Counted from the first letter of the stretch, positions 36,040-45,695 are shown. The stretch is 64,000 nt of DNA from Streptomyces albipurpureus (GCF_023701525.1 NZ_JAMQAW010000003.1:62001-126000); one strand, 5' to 3'. Translations and numbers: made by a program. The notes: generated by a model from the sequence alone, not told the origin.

Positions 36040-36620
36040 CGGGCCGAGTTGGAGTTCTCACCCGACGCCGACATCACCTTGGAGCGGCTCGTCACCGCCC
36101 GGCTACTCACCGCGGACGGGATGAGATCGAGCTCGCCCCATGAGGCGCTGATCTCTGCCTGGCCTCGGTTTCACGGCTGGGTCGACAGGGACGGTGAACG
36201 GATCCACCATCACCGTCCCCTCACCGAAGCCTCACAATCCTGGGAGGAGTTGGGGCGCGACCCCGGCGCTCTCTACTGAGGGACGCGGCTGGCGCTTGCC
36301 AGGGAGAACTTCGCAGCCTCCAAGGACCTCACCGTCACCGAACGCGCCTTCCTCGCAGCTGGTATGACCACCGCGCGGGAGGAGGAGTGGACGGTGCAGG
36401 ACACCGCGCGGCGCCTGCTGGCGTTGACCTCACTACTCGCCGTGCTTCTGGTCGTCGCTGTGGGGGTGGTCCTCTCGCCTGGCGGCAGAGCACGGTATCG
36501 ACATCGCAGCGCAACGAGGCCGAGGCCCGCCGTATCGCCGCTGCCCTGGGCACCTCGGACCCGCAAAGTCGCCCTACGTCTGGGTGTCGCCTACCGCGTA
36601 GACCGATCTATCGGAAGCCT
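36040..36620 (+). pseudogene. nSTAND/WD40 protein remnant (linker and start of repeats)
   Basis: The frame reads SPHEALISAWPRFHGWVDRD, a REL-type TEASQSWEELGRDPGALY, then a TGA (36277-36279), and continues in the same frame with LALARENFAASKDLTVTERA and a membrane-like LLALTSLLAVLLVVAVGVVL. A shifted frame then carries RNEAEARRIAAALGTSDPQ. This is the conserved end of the nSTAND ATPase domain followed by the hydrophobic linker that precedes WD40 repeats. One stop and at least one frameshift show it is dead. The N-terminal half of a similar gene is near 4.2 kb. Confidence 0.75.
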
Positions 36621-36883
36621 GTCTGGCGCTTCGCGGAGGGCGCGGACAAAACGAGGAGGATCTCTTCACCCCCTCGATCGACGGTATGCCCAGCACACGA
36701 ACAGCGCCTGCCGCCCGGCTGAGCCCGCAGCCTGGCCGTCCCGCCCCTGACCATCCGGCTCGAACAACTGCTCATGAGGAAAGGGGGGTTGTACCGTGCC
36801 GTCCGCCTCGCTGGACTGCCGTCGCGCCCTCGACGCAGTCCCCGCAACTCCACCGCTCCGACGGCAGCGGGCTGTATGTCGGA

Positions 36884-37993
36884 TCAGATGTCTTCCTGGC
36901 GTACTGGCGCGAGCGGGTCCGCGATCCAGTCCTCCTGGGCCGCGAGTACGGCGCCTGTGAGCGGCGCGTCGGCGTCGAGGCCGCCGCGCACGAAGGGAAC
37001 CCTGGCGGTTCCGACCGGTCCGTCCAGCAGATACGGCGCGAGTATCGCCGCTTGACCGCTGAGGATCACCACTTCCGGTGAGAAGAGGGCGGCGACGAGC
37101 CGGCCGAACTGGTGCAGCCGCTGTTGTGCCGACGTGAGGACCGTGAGAACGCCGTCGTCCCCGGCTGCAGCGCGGCGTTCAAGCTCCGCGGCGTAGTCCG
37201 CCGACGGCTTGGCGGCCAATTGTGAACCGTCGTCAAGCTGCGTGGCGAACGACTGCAACGAGGCGAACACCTCAAGACAGCCGTGCTGTCCGCATGCGCA
37301 CAGGGGGCCGTCGGGGTCGATGGGGACGTGCCCGAAGCCGAGCGGGCTTCCATGGCCGCGCAGGAGCCTGCCGTCGACCACGGCGCTCCCGCCGAGACCC
37401 CGGCCGAGCAGGATGACGACGGCATTGTCGTCCCCTTGCGCGGCACCGCCGCGCCACTCGGCCAGGGTCGCTAGTTCACCGTCGTTCCGGATCGTCGCAC
37501 GGGGGAATCCGGCAGCGCGCAGGTCGGCGAGGAACGTGCTCCGTGGTTCGTTGAGCCAGTCGAGTTCCGACGAGCTCAGGCCGCCGGTCTCGACGACCCC
37601 GGGAAACGAGACGACGACCGTCGGCGACGCTTTTGGCCGGCGTAGGCCGGCGGTCACCTCGGCGGCCACCTCCGCCAGACCCGGTGCGGCCTGCCCCACG
37701 GTCCACGGGGCGGTGGGCAGGCGCCGGGTGTCGGCCAGAACACGACCGGCGAGCGTCGTGGCCCTGGCTCTCATCCCACTTCGGGTGATCTGGATCCCGA
37801 CGAGGTCGGCGAACCTGTCATCGAGGCGCAGGTTGCGGCGCGGACGCCCACGGCCGGTCCGTTCGAACTCCTCGGCCAGCACACCTGCGCCGACGAGTGC
37901 GTTCACCAGCGCGCTCACGGCGCCGGCCGCGAGACCCGTGGCTTCGATGAGCTGCGTCTGGGACGACCCGGGACGTTCGCGGACAGCCCGCAC
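36884..37993 (-). CDS. ROK-family transcriptional regulator or sugar kinase-like protein
   Basis: The protein has 369 residues from a GTG at 37993. The N-terminal 60 residues form a winged helix (SQTQLIEATGLAAGAVSALV). The ROK domain follows with VVILLGRGLGGSAVVDGRLL, GFGHVPIDP and the zinc motif CACGQHGCLE. Such fusions are sugar-responsive repressors (NagC/XylR type). A helical RRRNLRRL stretch lies in frame just upstream without a canonical start codon, so the true start may be a rare codon. It lies downstream of the amidohydrolase gene (85-base gap), on the same strand. Confidence 0.87.
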   Translation of the reverse strand: MRAVRERPGSSQTQLIEATGLAAGAVSALVNALVGAGVLAEEFERTGRGRPRRNLRLDDRFADLVGIQITRSGMRARATTLAGRVLADTRRLPTAPWTVGQAAPGLAEVAAEVTAGLRRPKASPTVVVSFPGVVETGGLSSSELDWLNEPRSTFLADLRAAGFPRATIRNDGELATLAEWRGGAAQGDDNAVVILLGRGLGGSAVVDGRLLRGHGSPLGFGHVPIDPDGPLCACGQHGCLEVFASLQSFATQLDDGSQLAAKPSADYAAELERRAAAGDDGVLTVLTSAQQRLHQFGRLVAALFSPEVVILSGQAAILAPYLLDGPVGTARVPFVRGGLDADAPLTGAVLAAQEDWIADPLAPVRQEDI

Positions 37994-38078
37994 GAGGCGC
38001 CGCAGGTTGCGTCGTCGGGCCCGGAGCTCATGCGAACCCGGCCCGTAGACGGAGGTTCCGAGGGTGGTGGCTTGCCTT

Positions 38079-39020
38079 TTAGAGGTTCAGCAGGGTGGGG
38101 GCGTTCGTGTCGAGGATCTGGCGGGTCTGGCCGGAGGGGAGGTCGGCGTGTTCGATGTAGGAGACGGCGGTGCGGTAGAGGTCTCCGGCTTCGTAGGGGA
38201 AGTCCGTGCCGAGGACGAGGCGGTCGGCGCCGAAGGTCGCGGCGGCTGCGCGCAGCGCGGGCACGTGTCCGTGGCCCACGGTGTCGTACCACAGGCGCCT
38301 GGCTGCGGTGGAGGGCTTCTCCGGGGTATCGGGGGCCTCCCAGGGGACCTGGTTGTCGGCGCGCTGGAGGAGCATGGGCAGCGCGCCGCCGAGGTGGGAG
38401 GCGAGGATCCTCATCCTCGGGTAGCGGCTGGGGATGCCCGCGAGGATGAGTTGCATGATGGCGATGGTGTCCTCGATGGGGGCGCCGATGGACCAGGTCA
38501 GGTGGTGCTCGGAAATCAGCGGGGTCCCGGCGCCCAGCCCGGCGGGGTGGATGTAGAGGAGGGTCCCGCGCCGGTCGAGTTCCTCGTAGAGGGGGGTGAA
38601 GGTGGGGTCGGCGAGCGTGCGGCCGAGGACGGAGGTGGTGACGCAGGCGCCGGCCATGCCCAGTTCGTCGAGTGCGCGGGTCAGTTCCTTGAGCGCGAGG
38701 TCGATGTGGGGGAGGGGGAGCGAGGCGAAGGCCAGGAAGCGCTCCGGCCATCTGCGTGCGGTCTCGGCGTACTGGTCGTTGACGAACCGTGCGGCGTGCA
38801 GGGCGTGGTCGGCGTCGGTGAAGTGGGGGGACTGCGGTGCGGCGGACAGCACTTGGTGGGTGACCCCGGCCGAGTCCATCAGGGCGAACCGGGCCTCGAT
38901 GTCCGCCGGGCTGAGTCCGGCTCCCAGGCCGCGCTGGGTGTCGGTGTCCGACTTACCGTAGTCGCGGGCGAGGTCGAGGTAGTCGTCGGTCCACACATGG
39001 GCGTGAACATCGATGCGCAT
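38079..39020 (-). CDS. amidohydrolase 2 (ACMSD-like) family protein
   Basis: The ATG at 39020 gives 313 residues beginning MRIDVHAHVWTDDYLDLARD, whose H-x-H binds the metal. Further ligands are the His in LLYIHPAG, the His in ILASHLGG and the Asp in LVLGTDFPYE. This is the amidohydrolase-2 TIM barrel of the ACMSD/gamma-resorcylate decarboxylase group, which decarboxylates or hydrolyses aromatic and lactone substrates. The frame is open upstream to 39167, but that part is Pro/Arg rich. It precedes the ROK gene and may be co-transcribed with it. Confidence 0.88.
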   Translation of the reverse strand: MRIDVHAHVWTDDYLDLARDYGKSDTDTQRGLGAGLSPADIEARFALMDSAGVTHQVLSAAPQSPHFTDADHALHAARFVNDQYAETARRWPERFLAFASLPLPHIDLALKELTRALDELGMAGACVTTSVLGRTLADPTFTPLYEELDRRGTLLYIHPAGLGAGTPLISEHHLTWSIGAPIEDTIAIMQLILAGIPSRYPRMRILASHLGGALPMLLQRADNQVPWEAPDTPEKPSTAARRLWYDTVGHGHVPALRAAAATFGADRLVLGTDFPYEAGDLYRTAVSYIEHADLPSGQTRQILDTNAPTLLNL

Positions 39021-39417
39021 GAGCGCCTCCCACGGGTTGACCGGCCCGTCGAGGGCCGCCCCCCTTGCTGACCTCCCCAGGCTCGCACGACCACCCGCAC
39101 GCCGCCATCCGGGTGATGGACCTGCGGTTTCCCTGCCAGGCCGCGTAACCGGGGTCGGCCTGGCCACCGCCCGGGGTCAGGGTCCGCCGGCCTTGCCGGT
39201 CCCGGAGGCCGGCGGCCCTTTTGCAGGACCGCCAAAACACAACTGTGAGAGTTCTTCCGCGGCCCGGGATGGGTTGCTGCCAGGCTCGGCGCCGATGGTG
39301 CCCCAGAGCTGGTCGGCGCTCGCGAGGCCCTTTACCCATGCTGTTCGACGCGGCCGGGCCAGCTCTCAAGCGGAATCCGTCCGCGTTTCATATCCCGATG
39401 CAGTGCCTGTCCGGAGC
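39021..39417. other. gap with no supported gene
   Basis: Frames are Pro/Arg rich. No motif, tRNA-like fold or strong dyad was found by eye. It should hold the promoter of the amidohydrolase/ROK unit near its left end. Confidence 0.4.
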
Positions 39418-39750
39418 TCAGCTCCGATTTCTGGCGACGAGTTGCGCCCTGACCCTCAGAGCGGTGGGCGATGAGACCTCGCCACGCACGATCACAAGGT
39501 CATTGTCCTGTGGCACCACGTTGTGAAGGGCCATGACTGCTTCCCCCAACAGGGGTCTTTCCTGCGCGTCGATCTCGGCAATGGATCCCACTACTTCGCT
39601 GAATCTGTCCACGCCAGGTGCGCTCAGTCGGCTCGTGAAAAATCCCTGTTTCTCGGAGAGATGATATGCGTAGGCCGCAAATTCCGAGGCTACGCGGGGG
39701 GAACCGGACGCCACGGGTTCGATCGAATCATCATTCTTCGGATCAGACAT
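39418..39750 (-). CDS. small conserved-looking hypothetical protein
   Basis: The ATG at 39750 is preceded by an AGGAGGT ribosome-binding site, which decides this start over a long upstream extension. The product has 110 residues and is soluble, with SEFAAYAYHLSEKQGFFTSR and, near the end, LHNVVPQDNDLVIVRGEV. It shows no known domain, membrane segment or signal peptide. It diverges from the Nudix remnant at 39922. Confidence 0.65.
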   Translation of the reverse strand: MSDPKNDDSIEPVASGSPRVASEFAAYAYHLSEKQGFFTSRLSAPGVDRFSEVVGSIAEIDAQERPLLGEAVMALHNVVPQDNDLVIVRGEVSSPTALRVRAQLVARNRS

Positions 39751-39921
39751 GGATTCGACCTCCTGGCCAGTATCGGGATAGAGCGTCTTCGGTATACCCC
39801 TTGACACCTCAGGAAGAGAAACCCCTACGCCTGATCGGCCTATGGCGTACTGCCGGGGCGAACACTGGTGGAGAGGCACACTCCGAGCTTCAATGTCACA
39901 GGGGCCTGAGACCGTTGGCTT

Positions 39922-40347
39922 GTGGAGGAGTTGATCGAGCAGGTTGACGAGCAAGACCAGGTGCTGGGTGGGGTACGCCGCAGCGAGGCTGTCCGCCGTG
40001 GTTGGTTGCACCGCATCGCCGTCACGGTGTGCCGCGACCGGGACGGACGGATCCTCGTCCATCAGTGCTCTTGGCGGGCTTCCCGGTTTCCCGGGTACTA
40101 CGAGGTGGCGGGCTGCGGCGCCGTGGCCGTGGGCGAATCCTATGAAGAGGCCGCGTTGGGCGTCGGTGCACCCGTCCGGTTCGTACTCAGGTTCTGGAAC
40201 CGACGTGGGCGCAGCCCTCGCTGGCTCTCTGTCCATGAGGCGGTCGTCCCCTGTCGGGTTGACGTTGCGTGGGACGGCTTCGCTCAGTTCACCGTCATCC
40301 ACGATCGAGCTGTTCATGGTGGCGCGGCGTGCCACCGGCTGCTGTGA
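39922..40347 (+). pseudogene. Nudix hydrolase with a deleted catalytic helix
   Basis: GTG start; the first 80 residues look like a normal Nudix protein (RGWLHRIAVTVCRDRDGRIL, SRFPGYYEVAGCGAVAVGES). The Nudix box G-x5-E-x7-REUXEEXGU is interrupted: YEEAA joins directly to LGVGAPVRFVLRF, so the REUXEE segment that binds Mg2+ is missing by an in-frame deletion of about seven codons. Later residues fit the family until about 105, then drift (HDRAVHGGA). It is probably catalytically dead, whether or not it is still translated. Confidence 0.6.
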
Positions 40348-40381
40348 CGTGGCCGCGGCGTCTGATCGCGGGTGCGGGCGG

Positions 40382-40735
40382 CTAGCGGTTGTCTTCGTAT
40401 CGCTCGACCGGCTCGGCTGCGAAGGTACCGTCATCGAGATACACGTTGGTCAGCTCGAACCGCTCATTCCTGGCTCCGATCTGCCAGACCATGATCGTGC
40501 CCGCTTGGCGGGTGCTGGCCACCTGAATCGGTCCGCTGTCGACGTCTGACGTGCCGAGCAGTGTGTAGCGCCGGATCGACCGGTAGCTCACGGCGGGGTC
40601 GGTGGCTCCGTGTGCGTCCGGCGTTGACAACCTGCGGCGGTGGCCATTGCGCACGCACCAGGCTATGAGACCGACGACTCCGGCCGATCCCACGGCGCCC
40701 AGGAGCTCCGGAAGAGATTCACTGAGGATGTTCAT
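40382..40735 (-). CDS. small membrane-anchored hypothetical protein
   Basis: The protein has 117 residues. One N-terminal helix (ELLGAVGSAGVVGLIAWCVR) is followed by positive residues, placing the C-terminal 85 residues probably in the cytosol. The soluble part (RRYTLLGTSDVDSGPIQVAS, NERFELTNVYLDDGTFA) looks natural but matches no family I know. It is 14 bases from the flavoprotein gene stop at 40750, on the same strand, and so could be co-transcribed. Confidence 0.55.
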   Translation of the reverse strand: MNILSESLPELLGAVGSAGVVGLIAWCVRNGHRRRLSTPDAHGATDPAVSYRSIRRYTLLGTSDVDSGPIQVASTRQAGTIMVWQIGARNERFELTNVYLDDGTFAAEPVERYEDNR

Positions 40736-40749
40736 GCCGGTCTATCACC

Positions 40750-42042
40750 TCATGGCCGTGCAGACGACGCTGCGGTGCGAAATGCCCGTGGAACGCGAGC
40801 AGTTCGAGGATCTACCTGCGGTGAGGGCATCAATGCGGCTTGGATGTTGTTCTGTCGACGACGCCGGGTTGCGCGGCGCTCGATGAGTACCCGCGCCGCG
40901 CGCAGGTCCCCGGGGCGGTTCATTCCGGCGGCGGCGACCAGGGTGTTCCGGCGGGTCCAGAAGCCGAGGAAGCCGCCGTCCGCCGCCGCGGGGTCGTCCC
41001 GGCGCAGGACGAACTCGTCGTCGGGGCAGGGCCGCCCGTACATCTGGAGGGTCATGCCGTACTGCTCGGAGTAGAAGTACGGCAGCGCGGTGTGCGGGCG
41101 CGGCGCGCCCGCCATGACGGCTCCGGCGACCGCGCCCTGCCGCTGCGCGTTGTCCCAGTGCTCGATACGGCCCCGGGCGGTCAGCAGGGGGTGCGGCTGG
41201 TTGGCCACATCACCGGCCGCGAGGATCCACGGCACGCTGGTGCGGCAGTACTGGTCGACGACGACGCCCCGGTCGCAGCGCACGCCGGCGCGCTCGGCGA
41301 GGGAGGTGTCGGGACGCACCCCGACCCCGACCACGACGGTCGCCGCGGCCAGCACCTCGCCGGTGGTCAGCCGGACCCCGGAGACCTCTCCCGAACCGGT
41401 GAACGCGGCGACGGAGACTCCCGTACGGAGCCGGACCCCGGCCCCGCGGTGCAGATCGGTCACCCGTTGTGCCAGCACCGTCCCGAGCGGGCCCTCCAGC
41501 GGTAGCGCGCCCCGTTCGGCAACCGTGACGTCCAGCCCGGCCTCGCGGGCGACGGCGGCCACCTCCAGCCCGATGAAGCCCCCGCCCACGACGACCAGCG
41601 GACCGCCGCGCCGCAGCCGTGCCGCCAGGACCCGGGCGTCCCGCGCGTCGCGCAGGGTGACGACGCCGGTGAGCCCCGCGCCGGGGACCGGCAGGGTGAG
41701 CGGGACGACCCCGGTGGCCAGGAGCACCCGGTCGGCGTGGAGCGTCCGCCCGTCGTCCAGCACCACGGCCCGGCTCGCCGGCTCCAGTGCCAGGACCCGG
41801 GTGCCCAGGCGGAGGTCGACGCGCTGCTCGGCGTAGACGGACTCGGGGACGATGGGCTGTGCGAAGGCCGGATCCGCGTCCGTGAGGGCCTTGGAAAGCG
41901 GCGGCCGCTCGTACGGGAGTTCACCTCCGGCCTCCACGACCGTCACCTCCCCCTGGAATCCGTGCTGCCGCATGGACAGCGCGGCGGCGATCCCGGCCGC
42001 GCTGCCTCCGACGACGACATGGTGGCGCGCTGTGCCGTCCAC
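40750..42042 (-). CDS. FAD-dependent oxidoreductase (ferredoxin/rubredoxin reductase type)
   Basis: The GTG at 42042 lies five bases after GGAGG and gives 430 residues; the frame extends to 42231 without a better start. FAD motif: HHVVVGGSAAGIAAALSMRQ. PYERPPLSK is the typical second block, LVVVGGGFIGLEVAAVAREA is the NAD(P)H Rossmann motif, and ILAAGDVANQPHPLLTARGR the final FAD site. It transfers electrons from NAD(P)H to a ferredoxin or rubredoxin partner, often for P450s. No such partner lies next to it. The C-terminal 90 residues are of the usual reductase type. Confidence 0.9.
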   Translation of the reverse strand: MDGTARHHVVVGGSAAGIAAALSMRQHGFQGEVTVVEAGGELPYERPPLSKALTDADPAFAQPIVPESVYAEQRVDLRLGTRVLALEPASRAVVLDDGRTLHADRVLLATGVVPLTLPVPGAGLTGVVTLRDARDARVLAARLRRGGPLVVVGGGFIGLEVAAVAREAGLDVTVAERGALPLEGPLGTVLAQRVTDLHRGAGVRLRTGVSVAAFTGSGEVSGVRLTTGEVLAAATVVVGVGVRPDTSLAERAGVRCDRGVVVDQYCRTSVPWILAAGDVANQPHPLLTARGRIEHWDNAQRQGAVAGAVMAGAPRPHTALPYFYSEQYGMTLQMYGRPCPDDEFVLRRDDPAAADGGFLGFWTRRNTLVAAAGMNRPGDLRAARVLIERRATRRRRQNNIQAALMPSPQVDPRTARVPRAFRTAASSARP

Positions 42043-42435
42043 GTGTACCTCCGCTCTCTTCCCGCTCTCCCATGGGCGGAAGGCCGCAAGACTAGAAGCG
42101 GACGCTGGGCCGGGGGTCCGCGCGTCCCGGCGGCCGGAACGCCTCGGAGCGGGCCGGAGGGGGCCGTGGAGCGGGCGCCCGGCTGCCGGCGGTCCTGCTC
42201 CGGGTGCCGGAACAGGTCCGGAAGGGCGCACCGCGTCGGCTGCGGTCTCCGCGGTGCCGTGCGCACCGCGCCCGGGATCGCGGCGCCCGTCGGCGGACCC
42301 CGCTCGTCCGAGGCCCGGCTGGTCCGAGGCCCGGCGGGCTGGCCCTCAATCCCGGGAGAGCCGAGACCCGTTGCTGCCTGCCGGACCCACCTCAGCGAAG
42401 AGGAGCGTGAGAACCGCACTCGGGCGCGGGGCCTC

Positions 42436-42945
42436 GTGCATGCGGAACGGGTGAGGATCTGGGCGGAAGGAGAACCGGAACGGCAACGCCATGCCGCCGA
42501 AGCCGAAGCCGAAGCCGAAGCCGAAGCCGAAGCCGAACGGCGGGCGCGGCTAGCAGGATGCCCGTGCGAGGAGCAGTTGCCCGAAGAAGTGAGAACGCAC
42601 GATGCCGACTACGCGGCGAAACGCTGTAAGGGGTGCGGTTCTTGGCTGTGCGCGTCGTGTGACCGGGTACGTGTTGGCGACCCAGGGCGCTCAGCTCGAA
42701 ACATACCGCCCACAAGTCAGCGAACCCGCCTGCAACGGCGATCACACGGAGGAGGACGGCCCCAACTACCGGATCACGGTGGGTGGCCTGGAGTGCTTCG
42801 AGGAGGCGATGCGCCTGTTGATCCGCGCCGGGGCCCAGAACTGGCACGACCCCCGCGTATCTGCGGTTCACCTCCCGATCTGTGTCAACCAGGCGGAAGC
42901 GCTGAGGGCCTTGTCGGGCGAGCGTGTGACGTCTCGCACGGAGCG
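42436..42945 (+). pseudogene. unknown protein with EA-repeat and Cys-rich motif, frameshifted
   Basis: From a GTG near 42436 the frame encodes RIWAEGEPERQRHAAEAEA..., a run of (Ala-Glu)7 from a hexanucleotide repeat, then GCPCEEQLPEEV and a CKGCGSWLCASC zinc-type motif. The coherent reading moves into another frame at about 42650, giving GDHTEEDGPNYRITVGGLEC and FEEAMRLLIRAGAQNWHDPR. One frameshift separates the halves, so the gene is broken, unless the sequence has an indel error. I do not recognise the family. Confidence 0.45.
42496..42537 (+). repeat. (GCCGAA)7 hexanucleotide repeat
   Basis: Seven exact tandem copies of GCCGAA encode an (Ala-Glu)7 helix in the frame of the broken ORF above. 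Length change here would be in frame (6-base unit). Confidence 0.9.
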
Positions 42946-42973
42946 ACCGGCCCACCCCGTGGCTGTCAGTGCG

Positions 42974-43508
42974 CTACGGCCACAGTCCCGATCTGCCGCG
43001 TGCGGAGCTGGCACCGCCCATCAAGTCGACGGACCGTTGCGCGGTTTCCACGGCTCCGTCCAGGTCGTCGAGGGCGAGGTCTGCCGCGGCCTGCCGGGAT
43101 TGTTCCCGCCGGTGTCCAGGGTGATTCCCCGATGGTGGTGTCGTCTGGCAGCGCGAGTAGAAGCCAGTGCGGCCAGGGCCTGGCGTAGACCACGCGGCTG
43201 TCGATCCCGAGGACGTCGGCCATCGCCAGCCGGGTCGGGATGGTCGGTCTGCGGGCTTTCGGGCGGGTCCAGCGGCTGATCCTTTCCTTGCGGACCACGA
43301 TGGCCCCGTACCCGAGGTCCCTGTGCTTGGCGGCGACGCGCCGCAGACAGTACTCGTTGGCCCAACCCCGCAGGGCCGGAACCTGGTTGAGCGGGTGCCG
43401 GCCTTCCAGAATCGCGCTCACGCCAAGACGTCCCGGGATACGAACCCTCAGTCTGCGCGACGGAGAACCGGGCGGGTACGGGGTGCGGGGGTAAGGCAAC
43501 CGAGGCAA
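42974..43508 (-). pseudogene. Streptomyces-type HTH regulator remnant, frameshifted
   Basis: One frame carries NEYCLRRVAAKHRDLGYGAI, RISRWTRPKARRP and MADVLGIDSRVVYARPWPHW, the helix-turn-helix part of a family of actinomycete regulators. After SPWTPAGTIPA the sense passes to another frame as DLALDDLDGAVETAQRSVDL and ends in a stop at 42974. The start region upstream of LRGWANEY is Arg/Pro rich and probably not native. The gene is truncated at the C-terminal side and is dead. Confidence 0.6.
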
Positions 43509-44020
43509 CTAACGGCAACCGAGGGCAAATGGTTCCCGTAGAACAAGCGGATGGCGGAGGAATGTGTTGCACTTGGTGTAATTCACTCCGTCACCCGGAC
43601 AGCGGTCGGCGCTGTGGAGTCTTCCCTCCGCAGCCGACTGCGTCGTGAGGGGAGAATTTCATGCCTGATACCCCCACTCCGTTTCCCCTGCACCGCCCCT
43701 GGACAATTCGGCCTGGGCAGTCCTGAAGGGAACCGTGGCTGAGGTGGCCCTAGGAGCGGCGCTCGGAGGTGGACATCGCCCGATCCGCCTGGTCTTGAAC
43801 GCGGTCGTGGTCGCCGCACGCGTCCTGGGCGCGGCCACCCGCCGATGGGAATGCTCGACCTATTGCTTGGTCGAATCACTGTCTGACCCTTACCGCAACA
43901 CGTGCCCTTGTACAGCTTCACCTACTCGCGACGGCTCGTATCGTCGCGACCCCAAACGTCACACCACATAGATCGGGATGCATCGCTGCGCCGATAACAC
44001 GCCGTTAAAGGAGTCGCGCC
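43509..44020. other. gap before the CAP-domain gene
   Basis: No gene supported. The composition drops in GC toward 43900-44010, and an AAAGGAG ribosome-binding site precedes the ATG at 44021. Confidence 0.4.
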
Positions 44021-44845
44021 ATGGCTGAGTCCTACATCGTTGTCGGTCCGTACCTTCGCATTACGCCCGGAGATCCCCTACTGCGTCAAACGGTCACCAT
44101 CAACGCAAACGGGTCGTCGATCGGGCCGAAGTGTGTCGCCACAATGGGCGGGGTAGACGGTGTGTATGGAAGTGCCAGCGGCCGCATCACCGACCGCGCA
44201 ATCGAATTCACCATCACCTGGGACCACGGCCTAGGAAAGGCGGTGCACACGGGCACTGTGGGGCCGGACGGCGTCCCGCGCGGCACCGCGACGGGAGCTG
44301 TCATCCCAAACACGTGGAATCCGGGCCCATGGCAGGCATCGGCAGGCGCGCTGGCGGGGCCCGCGGATATGAGCGTGGAGGCGACGGAACTCTTCCGGTT
44401 GATCAATGACGCCCGGGCGCATCCGAATAGATACCCACCCAACGGAGACGCCACTCTGGCGAAGATGACCGCCTGTCCCCATGTGTTCCAGCCCTCGAAG
44501 TGGTTGAACGGAACGGCACAGGCACACAACAGCTTCCTTGCCTCCCAACCCATCGATTGGGTAAACACCTATCCCAATATGCATAAGAATCCGGACGGAG
44601 CACTGGTCGGGGATGCTGGTGAGGCTATCGATATGGCCGGATACCATTCATCACGAGCTGAGATCGTCGCCACAGGGTTCCCCACGGCCGCCGACGCGGT
44701 CCGGTTCTGGATGCAGGACGACGCGCCCTTCCAGTGGGGACACCGAAACCGCATCCTGGATTGCGGGCTCGCGCAGGCCGGAGTGGCACACCTTCAGGGC
44801 GGGCCAGGTAGTCACTACTGGACTGTCGATATGGGCACTCCGTAG
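44021..44845 (+). CDS. CAP/SCP (PR-1-like) domain protein without signal peptide
   Basis: The protein has 274 residues with a strong AAAGGAG ribosome-binding site. Residues 1-110 form a beta-rich part (YIVVGPYLRITPGDPLLRQT, ITDRAIEFTITWDHG). The C-terminal half is a CAP domain: TELFRLINDARAHPNRYPPN, WLNGTAQAHNSFLAS, AGYHSSRAEIVATGF, and the end FQWGHRNRILDCGLAQAGVA. CAP proteins are usually secreted, but this one has no signal peptide. GC content is lower than in its neighbours, suggesting transfer. Its job is unknown; a toxin or binding role is possible. Confidence 0.75.
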   Translation: MAESYIVVGPYLRITPGDPLLRQTVTINANGSSIGPKCVATMGGVDGVYGSASGRITDRAIEFTITWDHGLGKAVHTGTVGPDGVPRGTATGAVIPNTWNPGPWQASAGALAGPADMSVEATELFRLINDARAHPNRYPPNGDATLAKMTACPHVFQPSKWLNGTAQAHNSFLASQPIDWVNTYPNMHKNPDGALVGDAGEAIDMAGYHSSRAEIVATGFPTAADAVRFWMQDDAPFQWGHRNRILDCGLAQAGVAHLQGGPGSHYWTVDMGTP

Positions 44846-45482
44846 CCCTTTGATCTCCGTGCTCGATGAGGCACGTGTTTGATGTTGCCCGCCGCCCATC
44901 GGTCGAACGTGCTGCGGGAGACGATCACCCGGGCCAGCCGCAGGTTGCCCTCGGCACGGCTGGCCCGCGCCCAACTACCGCCGGGCCTGCCCGCCCTGGA
45001 GCCAACGGAGCAGACCGCCGTGCTTGTCCGGGTGTACCGAAGCCGGGACGGGGACGCGCCTTCGCTCGCGGCGCGCTGGTCACGGGCGTCGATCACGACC
45101 ATGCATCCGGCGAACCCCCGGACAGTGGCTGCCGTCGGCGGGCCGCGCCCGCGAGGGGACCTCGAAGCCGTGGCGCGGTGGGTGGTGGAGGTCTCCCGCT
45201 TCCAGCGGGGCGGCACTCGGTAGGAAGGCCCACCGGCCGTACGCGGCCGTCGTGGAGTGAAGCAGTCAGGGTCCGAGCGGAAACGACTCCTCACCCAGAG
45301 GGCGGACTGGGACGATCGCTCGAACGATCGGCTGGCTGGTTAAGAAGAGAGACCTGCTGTCAGGGCCGCCCAGCCGATCGCCGTCAACAGCGATCCCAGC
45401 GCGCGCTCTTAAGAAATCGACGTCTTACCGGTGATGACTCAGTGTGTGCTGTGGTTGCTTCTCCGTCGCAGGCACCGGAGTA
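44846..45482. other. gap with regulator debris
   Basis: The minus strand near 44850-44930 reads RLARVIVSRSTFDRWAAGNI, like the helix-turn-helix of an actinomycete regulator family, but no full gene can be built. Otherwise only Arg-rich shadow frames are seen. Confidence 0.35.
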
Positions 45483-45695
45483 CTACGGCGCCGTCGCATA
45501 CACATACCGGTTGCCCTCGTACTCATTGAGCGACCGCAGTTGGCCGGTTCCGCTGTGGTAGCTCAGGTCTTCGGGGCCGACAGGGAGACGCCAGGCGTTG
45601 GCGGCCGCGGCCGTGCTGCCCTCCTGCCAGGTGCGGAGATAGCCGCGTCTTGCGCCGTTACTGATGGAGAGAAACCCACGCACCCTCTTGAACAC
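45483..45695 (-). CDS. small hypothetical protein, possibly a fragment
   Basis: The protein has 70 residues, with a natural-looking C-terminal half (RLPVGPEDLSYHSGTGQLRS then LNEYEGNRYVYATAP). It has no recognised domain and no good ribosome-binding site, and it is followed and preceded by decayed sequence, so it may be the end of a larger lost gene. Confidence 0.3.
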   Translation of the reverse strand: MFKRVRGFLSISNGARRGYLRTWQEGSTAAAANAWRLPVGPEDLSYHSGTGQLRSLNEYEGNRYVYATAP

